Assembly (NCBI RefSeq): GCF_958350005.1
Contig: NZ_CATWFF010000061.1
Location: 1-11,330, forward strand
From: an uncultured Megasphaera sp.
GTDB lineage: Bacteria > Bacillota > Negativicutes > Veillonellales > Megasphaeraceae
Direction: 5' to 3'
Length of the DNA stretch: 11,330 nucleotides
Of the stretch, positions 6,798-11,330 are shown piece after piece (position 1 is the first letter of the stretch; each line of letters begins with the position of its first letter). The notes under the pieces were generated by a model. That model searched no databases. It was given only the letters and a program-made list of their open reading frames with translations, and was not told where the DNA came from. Position numbers and translations under genes: made by a program.

Positions 6798-8074
6798 GCC
6801 TGCTGCCGGGCCGCAATGGCAGCGGCAATGGCGGCCCCAATGGACGGCCCGTCTTTGACCAGGGACGACGAAACGGCAATTCGCTCCGTCGTTCCTGATC
6901 TTTCTTCTTCATAGCAGTCCTGCAGGGCATCTTCCAGAATAAACAAACTGCCGCGGACATGTTCCAGCACGCTGCCTTCTATGGCCAGTGTCTGAACCGG
7001 TATGTCCTGACTGCCATATAAATGGCGCAGTACGCCAAAGCAGGCGGCTCCCGTAAGCTGTGCAGACCGCACAAAAATGGATGCGCCAATACTGCGCAGC
7101 TGCTGCAGATCCTCAGGAGCCACAATCTGCCGCCATAACTGAGCTGCCATCATGCGGGCACTGCGGCAGTTTTCGTTGCCAACGATGCGGTTCATGTCGA
7201 CAGTCGAAAAGGAAGGTACTGCCGTCCCCAGGTAGGACTTGACTGTCTGCTCATAAATCTTGCACAAGTACGCACCGCTGACCATCTTTTCCAGCTGGTG
7301 ATATCCCGGCTGCTGCGATGCTTCATCGACAGCTACATCCCATTGCGTCCGTTCCATCCCCTTATAATCGCCGGCTTCCAGAATGATTACCATCTGTAAC
7401 GCTGGCTCATAATAGCATATATTAAACCCTGTGCCGCAGATGACAGCTACGTGAGAGCAGCCATGCTGATAAGCCGCAGCCAACAGCAGCGCCGTCGTAT
7501 CATTGAGCAGGGCAGCAGGCTGAATCTGATCCAGCCCCCGGCGAACCAAGGCGCGGCGCAGCAGATCATTGACCAGCTGGCCGTCTGCTCCGGATACGGC
7601 AATTTCCTTGGACCACTGCAGCAGCCGGCCATCCTGTACATGCTCCTGGGCCACGCCGAAGGAAAAGGTATGTCCCAAATAAAAGGGCCGATTGCCGCCG
7701 GCAGCCTGACCGACCAGAGAGGCAATATAATCAAACAGTTCGTCTGCCGTCGTGTCCGGCGTCGTAAGATCATAAACACCTTCCTGCCGCAGGGGACGGG
7801 AAATCATTTTTTCTACCATGAAGCCATGATTTCCGGTCAGGCGGATACGGGAAACGCGAATATTGGTGCCGCCAAAATCCAGGGCCAAATACGTGCCCTG
7901 TTCATTGCCTGACGGCAGGGGCAAATACGACTTTTCCGCCTGCAGTGATGATGGCCGGCCCTGCAGCGCCTCTTCCAGTGCATGGCCAAAATCCTGTGAA
8001 AACTGATACAGCTGTTTTTTGCTCCAATAAAAATATCTGGCTATATCCATCCAGTCTTTTCCCTGCTTTTCCAT
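6794..8074 (-). CDS. Hexokinase of the eukaryotic (Hexokinase_1/2) family
   Basis: ATP-dependent phosphorylation of glucose or related hexoses at C6, feeding glycolysis; cytoplasmic. It has 426 residues. Blocks match the eukaryotic hexokinase fold, not the ROK or Glk glucokinases usual in bacteria: phosphate-1 loop DFGGTN at 66-71, sugar segment HTFSFG (135-140) with W154-S155-K156, catalytic D192 in LLNDTTA, GTGFN at 214-218, EAGDYKG at 233-239, DEAS at 250-253 followed by PG, LEKMVSGAYL at 261-270, and adenosine-site segments near 364-370 and DGPSIGAA at 408-415. The sugar-contacting residues K156, N191, D192, N218, E233 and E251 all appear present. Start ATG 8074 has GGAGG 8 nt upstream. 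It is a single-gene unit with its own promoter, and its stop codon overlaps that of convergent bioB. Sugar specificity cannot be read from the sequence. Confidence 0.9.
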   Translation of the reverse strand: MEKQGKDWMDIARYFYWSKKQLYQFSQDFGHALEEALQGRPSSLQAEKSYLPLPSGNEQGTYLALDFGGTNIRVSRIRLTGNHGFMVEKMISRPLRQEGVYDLTTPDTTADELFDYIASLVGQAAGGNRPFYLGHTFSFGVAQEHVQDGRLLQWSKEIAVSGADGQLVNDLLRRALVRRGLDQIQPAALLNDTTALLLAAAYQHGCSHVAVICGTGFNICYYEPALQMVIILEAGDYKGMERTQWDVAVDEASQQPGYHQLEKMVSGAYLCKIYEQTVKSYLGTAVPSFSTVDMNRIVGNENCRSARMMAAQLWRQIVAPEDLQQLRSIGASIFVRSAQLTGAACFGVLRHLYGSQDIPVQTLAIEGSVLEHVRGSLFILEDALQDCYEEERSGTTERIAVSSSLVKDGPSIGAAIAAAIAARQQA

Positions 8075-8104
8075 AGGGTATCCCTCCGCTCTGCTAGTAC
8101 GTAT

Positions 8105-8131
8105 ATGTATCTATTGTATCATATGTATCAT
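8105..8131. repeat. Three 9-bp tandem repeats in the hexokinase promoter region
   Basis: ATGTATCTA, TTGTATCAT and ATGTATCAT follow each other at 8105, 8114 and 8123 with an exact 9-bp period. They lie over and just upstream of the predicted -10 box of the hexokinase gene. They could be a regulator binding array, or chance in an AT-rich promoter. Confidence 0.5.
8113..8121 (-). promoter_or_regulatory. Hexokinase promoter, extended -10 type
   Basis: Minus-strand TGATACAAT (8121-8113) is an extended -10 element. The best -35 candidate 17 nt upstream, TCGTGA (8141-8136), is poor. The start would be near 8106, leaving a leader of about 30 nt. It sits directly downstream of the folP terminator, so the hexokinase gene is likely transcribed on its own. 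Confidence 0.4.
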
Positions 8132-8146
8132 AATTTCACGATTCTT

Positions 8147-8196
8147 ATAAAAAATCCGCCCCATACTGTGCTGGAAACACCGTATGCGGCGGATTT
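8147..8196 (-). terminator. Rho-independent terminator after folP
   Basis: The arms AAATCCGCC (8152-8160) and GGCGGATTT (8188-8196) pair. The stem continues with CATAC (8162-8166)/GTATG (8182-8186) and GTG/CAC after single mismatches, closing on a 7-nt loop. On the minus strand a run of six T (8154-8149) follows. It lies 47 nt beyond the folP stop. No T-run follows on the plus strand. Confidence 0.88.
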
Positions 8197-8242
8197 ACCG
8201 TATATATAATGCAGCAGAACTGCCAGAGGTGCAGACAGAAAA

Positions 8243-9079
8243 TCAGCAGCGCAGCGCATCGGCCATCTGGCACATCCGTGCAATAGGCCTGACATCATGG
8301 ACCCGGACGATGGCACAGCCGGCCAGTACACCGGCTACACAGGTAGCGCCGGTACCTTCCATCCGTTCGGTCACAGGCAGGTCGAGGATTTTGCCGATAA
8401 ATCCCTTGCGGCTCGTTCCCAGCAGCAGGGGATAGGGCAAATTCGTCAGTTCCTGCAAATGCTGCAGGACATATACGTTTTGTTCAAAGGTCTTGCCAAA
8501 TCCAATGCCCGGGTCCGTAATGATCTGCTCCTGCGCCATGCCGGCAGCTTCGGCAATGCTGGCAGAACGAATGAAGAATTTTTTCATATCTTCAAGGATA
8601 TCCGTATACTCCGTACCGTTCTGGTTGTGCATGACTACGACAGGAACGCCGTGTTTAGCTGCCACAGCTGCCATCTGTCCCGGTTCGTGTTCATACTGAA
8701 GGCCCCAGATATCATTCATGATGTGGGCTCCTGCTGTCATGGCGTAGTCTGCCGTTTTGGCCTTATACGTGTCGACAGAAACCGGTACCGGGCAGGCATC
8801 GATAAGGCGCGGCAGAATCTGTTCGAGGCGGCTGATTTCTTCATCTGCAGAAATAGGCGTAAATCCCGGCCGCGATGATTCGGCACCAATATCGATGATA
8901 TGGGCTCCTTCCTGCACCATTTGTTCCATATGGCGCAGAGCTGCATCGACAGTATTCCATGTGCCGCCATCCGAAAAGGAATCAGGCGTATAATTCAGCA
9001 CACCCATGACCAGCGTCTTCTCTCCCACGGTCAGGGACTTGCCGTCTTTCCAGGTATACGTGCGTACTTCGTTTCTCAT
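8243..9079 (-). CDS. folP: Dihydropteroate synthase
   Basis: Condenses 6-hydroxymethyl-dihydropterin pyrophosphate with p-aminobenzoate to dihydropteroate in folate synthesis; it is the sulfonamide target. It is a TIM-barrel protein of 278 residues, a typical length. Motifs in order: MGVLNYTPDSFSDGG at 25-39 (loop 1), IIDIGAESSRPG (pterin/PABA loop), SVDTYK, IMNDIWGL, DPGIGFGKTFEQN, GTSRKGFIG (pyrophosphate site) and a C-terminal RVHDV. I chose ATG 9079 because AAGGAG lies 7 nt upstream; an upstream TTG at 9097 would place the ribosome site inside the coding sequence. It has its own promoter and a hairpin leader on the 5' side and a terminator on the 3' side. No other folate gene is in the window. 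Confidence 0.96.
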   Translation of the reverse strand: MRNEVRTYTWKDGKSLTVGEKTLVMGVLNYTPDSFSDGGTWNTVDAALRHMEQMVQEGAHIIDIGAESSRPGFTPISADEEISRLEQILPRLIDACPVPVSVDTYKAKTADYAMTAGAHIMNDIWGLQYEHEPGQMAAVAAKHGVPVVVMHNQNGTEYTDILEDMKKFFIRSASIAEAAGMAQEQIITDPGIGFGKTFEQNVYVLQHLQELTNLPYPLLLGTSRKGFIGKILDLPVTERMEGTGATCVAGVLAGCAIVRVHDVRPIARMCQMADALRC

Positions 9080-9098
9080 CAGTATTCTCCTTTGCAAT

Positions 9099-9146
9099 AA
9101 AAAAGGATAACGGCAGGCATGACGTCATCATGCTCAGTCGTTATCC
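9099..9146 (-). terminator. Terminator-like hairpin in the folP leader (attenuator or upstream-gene terminator)
   Basis: GGATAACG (9105-9112) pairs perfectly with CGTTATCC (9139-9146). An inner stem GCATGA (9117-9122)/TCATGC (9128-9133) closes on a 5-nt loop. On the minus strand six T (9104-9099) follow, then the folP ribosome site. Because a strong promoter lies between this hairpin and the preceding gene, transcripts starting there must pass it to reach folP. It could therefore be an attenuator, or simply the terminator of the 9215-9601 gene. Confidence 0.8.
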
Positions 9147-9180
9147 CAGACAGGTCCGTAAACTGTGCAAAACCGTATTT

Positions 9181-9209
9181 ATTATACCAGGGCCCAAAGG
9201 GAAACACAA
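9181..9209 (-). promoter_or_regulatory. folP promoter (sigma-A, extended -10)
   Basis: Minus-strand TTGTGT (9209-9204), a 17-nt spacer and TATAAT (9186-9181), with TG one base before the -10 hexamer. The start is expected near 9174, giving a leader of about 95 nt that contains the hairpin at 9105-9146. The -35 box begins 5 nt after the stop codon of the upstream gene. Confidence 0.7.
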
Positions 9210-9214
9210 GGCCC

Positions 9215-9601
9215 TTATTTCTCCTGCCCGTCCCGTTCATCGGCAAAGACCTGGACCTGCACAAATACGGGAATGTAGTCCCGGAAAATACGCCGCACCA
9301 TACTGGCCTTATCGGTACAGACGACGGCATTTTGCCGGTCCCGCAGCATGGCCAGCCACAGTGATTCGTCAATAAACAGGTATTCTTCGTATGCAGCCAT
9401 AATGACTTCTTTGGATGAGCCCATGGCTACCATTCCCTGTCCGTCCTGCCGCAGGGCCTGACGAAGGATCTGTACAGCCAGATCAAACTGTTCCAGAAAC
9501 ACATAAATAACACCGCGCTGAATGAGCGGATGAAACAGATTTTCTTCCTGTGCCCGCATGAGAAGATGCAGCTGTCGGGCATACTGCTCCCGTATATCCA
9601 T
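9215..9601 (-). CDS. HI0074/HEPN-like nucleotidyltransferase substrate-binding protein, degenerate
   Basis: A 128-residue all-helical protein resembling the HI0074 (NTase_sub_bind) family. Shared features are QRGVIYVFLEQFDLA at 28-42, SSKEVIMAAYEEYLFID at 62-78 and WLAMLRDRQN at 82-91, then IFRDYIPVF near 105-113. HI0074 proteins are HEPN-fold partners of minimal nucleotidyltransferases (MNT), often as toxin-antitoxin pairs. In the family RNxxxH segment the histidine is replaced by C95 and the following Tyr by D97, so RNase activity of the RX4-6H type is unlikely. No MNT gene adjoins it. I chose ATG 9601: AGGAGG is 6 nt upstream, whereas ATG 9619 lies before that ribosome site and ATG 9604 is only 3 nt from it. 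The function is unknown; the family assignment rests on pattern similarity only. Confidence 0.7.
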   Translation of the reverse strand: MDIREQYARQLHLLMRAQEENLFHPLIQRGVIYVFLEQFDLAVQILRQALRQDGQGMVAMGSSKEVIMAAYEEYLFIDESLWLAMLRDRQNAVVCTDKASMVRRIFRDYIPVFVQVQVFADERDGQEK

Positions 9602-9676
9602 CATAGGCCTCCTTATCATGACAGTTCCACAATCTGCGTTCCCTTATATGATACCACAATATTCATGGAGTACTGC

Positions 9677-9717
9677 AAAAAAGCTGCTGCACCACATGCA
9701 CCGGTGCAACAGCTTTT
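9677..9717 (-). terminator. Rho-independent terminator after aspA
   Basis: AAAAGCTG (9679-9686) pairs with CAGCTTTT (9710-9717). After one mismatch TGCACC (9688-9693) pairs with GGTGCA (9703-9708), closing a 9-nt loop. Six T follow on the minus strand (9682-9677). The hairpin begins about 29 nt after the aspA stop. It also has a short T-run on the plus side, but no plus-strand gene uses it. Confidence 0.9.
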
Positions 9718-9745
9718 ATTGTTCATTCTATATGCATACTACGTA

Positions 9746-11182
9746 TTAACCGGAAATTTTCCGCTGTGCCTTGTAAGTTTCTTCCAGAACAGCCTTGCCG
9801 GCAATACCGGGTTTCGTCATTTCTTCCGGAGACAGGATAATGTCGATCTGTTCCTTCGTCAGATACCCGTGTTCCAGAATAATATCGCGAATGGGACGGC
9901 CTGTAGCATAGGCTTCCTTGGCCAGCATGGACGACCGTTCGTAGCCGATATGCGGCAGCAGTGCCGTTACGATGCCGACGCTGTGATCAACCCAGTTCTG
10001 GCAGGATTCCCGATTGGCCTGCAGTCCCTTGAGCAGATAGTTCACAAAGGAATGAACAGCGTTGGTCAGATACTGCATGGAATGGAACAGATTGAACGCC
10101 ATAACCGGTTCCATGACATTCAATTCAAACTGGCCATTTTCTACGCCCAGGCTGATGGCCATATCATTGCCGATGACCTGATAGCACGTCTGATCGAGGA
10201 CTTCGGCCATAACCGGATTGACCTTGCCCGGCATGATGGACGATCCAGGCTGACGGGGCGGCAGTTTCAATTCGTTCAGGCCACAGCGGGGACCTGATGC
10301 CATAAGGCGGAAATCGTTGGCCATTTTAATCAGCATCAGTGCCGTTGCCTTCATGCTGCCTGATACTTCGGCAAAAATATCCGTATTATTCGTGCCGTCA
10401 ATCAGGTTGCGGGCTGTAACGAACATATCGCCAGTCAGCATGGACAATTTAGCTGCTACGGCCTTGATATAGGCCGGTTCCGCATTCAGCCCTGTGCCGA
10501 CAGCAGTACCGCCCATGTTGATAATGCGGACCCCTTCCAGGGACCGTTCGATACGGATTCTGCCGCGCCGTACAGCCGATGCATAGGACCCCATTTCCTG
10601 TCCCAGCGTAATGGGAACGGCATCCTGCAGATGAGTACGCCCCATCTTCAATACATCATGGAATTCATCGGCTTTTTCATTCAGCCCGTCTTCCAGTTCT
10701 TTCAAGGCTGCGCTTAACTTGCGGCCTTTCATGAGCAGGCAGACTTTAATACTCGTCGGAAATACGTCATTCGTCGATTGTGCCATATTGGCATGATTAT
10801 TCGGCGAAATAATGTCATACCGTCCCTTGGGCTTGCCCAGTATTTCCAAAGCCCGATTGCACAGCACTTCATTCATATTCATGTTCACTGACGTGCCGGC
10901 ACCGCCCTGAATGGGATCAACGGGGAACTGATCGAGCCACTGACCATCCATGATTTCACTGGCAGCCTGGACCAGCGCATTGCCAATGACGCTGTCCAAC
11001 CGGCCAGTTGACATATTTGCCAGAGCTGCTGCTTTCTTAACAGTCGCCATGGCTTTGATGAAATCCGGATCTAAATGTTCACCGGTAATGTGGAAGTTTT
11101 CCATGGCCCGCATAGTCTGCACACCGTAATATACATTATCCGGCACATTCATTTCTCCTAAAAAGTCATGTTCTGTTCTCAT
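9746..11182 (-). CDS. aspA: Aspartate ammonia-lyase (aspartase)
   Basis: Reversible deamination of L-aspartate to fumarate and ammonia, cytoplasmic. In an anaerobe this can feed fumarate to reduction or succinate formation. At 478 residues it has the length of E. coli AspA. The N-terminal EHDFLGE plus YYGVQTMRAMENF at 4-30 and GGAGTSVNMNMNEV at 93-106 are typical of aspartase; class II fumarase is the close alternative. Active-site blocks are SPNNHANMAQSTNDVFPTS at 126-144, MGRTHLQDAVP at 180-190, TAVGTGLNA at 226-234 and the flexible SS loop GSSIMPGKVNP at 313-323 with the expected catalytic serine near 314. ATG 11182 is preceded by GGAGG at 5 nt. It is a single-gene unit with a terminator behind it. 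No permease or fumarate reductase gene is visible here. Confidence 0.94.
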   Translation of the reverse strand: MRTEHDFLGEMNVPDNVYYGVQTMRAMENFHITGEHLDPDFIKAMATVKKAAALANMSTGRLDSVIGNALVQAASEIMDGQWLDQFPVDPIQGGAGTSVNMNMNEVLCNRALEILGKPKGRYDIISPNNHANMAQSTNDVFPTSIKVCLLMKGRKLSAALKELEDGLNEKADEFHDVLKMGRTHLQDAVPITLGQEMGSYASAVRRGRIRIERSLEGVRIINMGGTAVGTGLNAEPAYIKAVAAKLSMLTGDMFVTARNLIDGTNNTDIFAEVSGSMKATALMLIKMANDFRLMASGPRCGLNELKLPPRQPGSSIMPGKVNPVMAEVLDQTCYQVIGNDMAISLGVENGQFELNVMEPVMAFNLFHSMQYLTNAVHSFVNYLLKGLQANRESCQNWVDHSVGIVTALLPHIGYERSSMLAKEAYATGRPIRDIILEHGYLTKEQIDIILSPEEMTKPGIAGKAVLEETYKAQRKISG

Positions 11183-11330
11183 AATATCCTCCCCGTATCG
11201 TCTGAGCGAATCGTATTTTGTATACAGTATGCACTAAGTTATAAATATTTAAGTAATAAAAATAATATCATGAAGCCTTTTCGTTCATACCCCTCCGGCT
11301 CCCCCAAGCCGTGACAAACAGAATTGGACG
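11183..11330. other. Upstream region of aspA, no gene assigned
   Basis: About 148 bases up to the window edge. The part near aspA (about 11218-11270) is strongly AT-rich and should hold the aspA promoter; I see no -35/-10 pair good enough to name. Beyond it is a GC-rich stretch with a 5-bp hairpin CGGCT (11296-11300)/AGCCG (11307-11311). This could be the edge of a neighbouring gene or leader, but it is too short to decide. Confidence 0.4.

Noticed and set aside
9080..9097. TTG 9097 as folP start
   Set aside because: It would put the AAGGAG ribosome site inside the coding region; ATG 9079 has ideal spacing and fits the family N-terminus.
9530..10297. Plus-strand open frame of 255 codons across the aspA end
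   Set aside because: It crosses the aspA terminator hairpin and lies antisense to conserved aspartase coding sequence.
11270..11314. 15-codon plus-strand reading frame (MKPFRSYPSGSPKP) as a leader peptide
   Set aside because: No ribosome site precedes it, and the codons give no attenuation-type run.

Overview
The window looks like chromosomal DNA from an anaerobic, diderm Firmicute of the Negativicutes, and a Megasphaera-like organism is my best guess. This rests on inference: intermediate GC, strong AGGAGG-type ribosome sites, sigma-A-like promoters, an aspartase, and a biotin synthase with the cysteine pattern of obligate anaerobes. I see no mobile element, CRISPR array, rRNA or tRNA. All genes are on the minus strand except bioB.

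Layout on the + coordinate. (1) 1-5631 is a tight minus-strand operon transcribed from about 5660 leftwards: a MocR-type PLP-dependent regulator, a YhaO/SbcD-like exonuclease (2-nt gap), then a YhaN/SbcC-like giant ATPase (5-nt gap) that runs off the left edge with 988 codons visible. (2) 5632-5804 is a compact divergent control region. It holds a palindrome over the regulator promoter and a BirA-like half-site just upstream of a good sigma-A promoter for bioB. (3) bioB (5805-6797, +) converges on a eukaryotic-type hexokinase gene (6794-8074, -); their stop codons overlap. (4) 8075-8242 holds the hexokinase promoter with 9-bp tandem repeats and the folP terminator. (5) folP (8243-9079, -) has its own promoter and a leader with a terminator-like hairpin directly before its ribosome site. 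(6) 9215-9601 (-) is an orphan HI0074/HEPN-like small protein. (7) aspA (9746-11182, -) is followed by a strong terminator. The last 148 bases hold its AT-rich upstream region.

Working together: the left operon couples a nuclease/ATPase DNA-processing pair to an amino-acid or vitamin-B6-type regulator. The right part is a series of singly transcribed housekeeping genes for biotin, hexose phosphorylation, folate, and aspartate-to-fumarate conversion. The items most worth a second look are the membrane-hairpin, tryptophan-rich YhaN-like ATPase and its link to a MocR regulator, the BioB lacking one classical [2Fe-2S] cysteine, the folP leader hairpin, the HEPN relative with a lost catalytic histidine, and the eukaryotic-type hexokinase.
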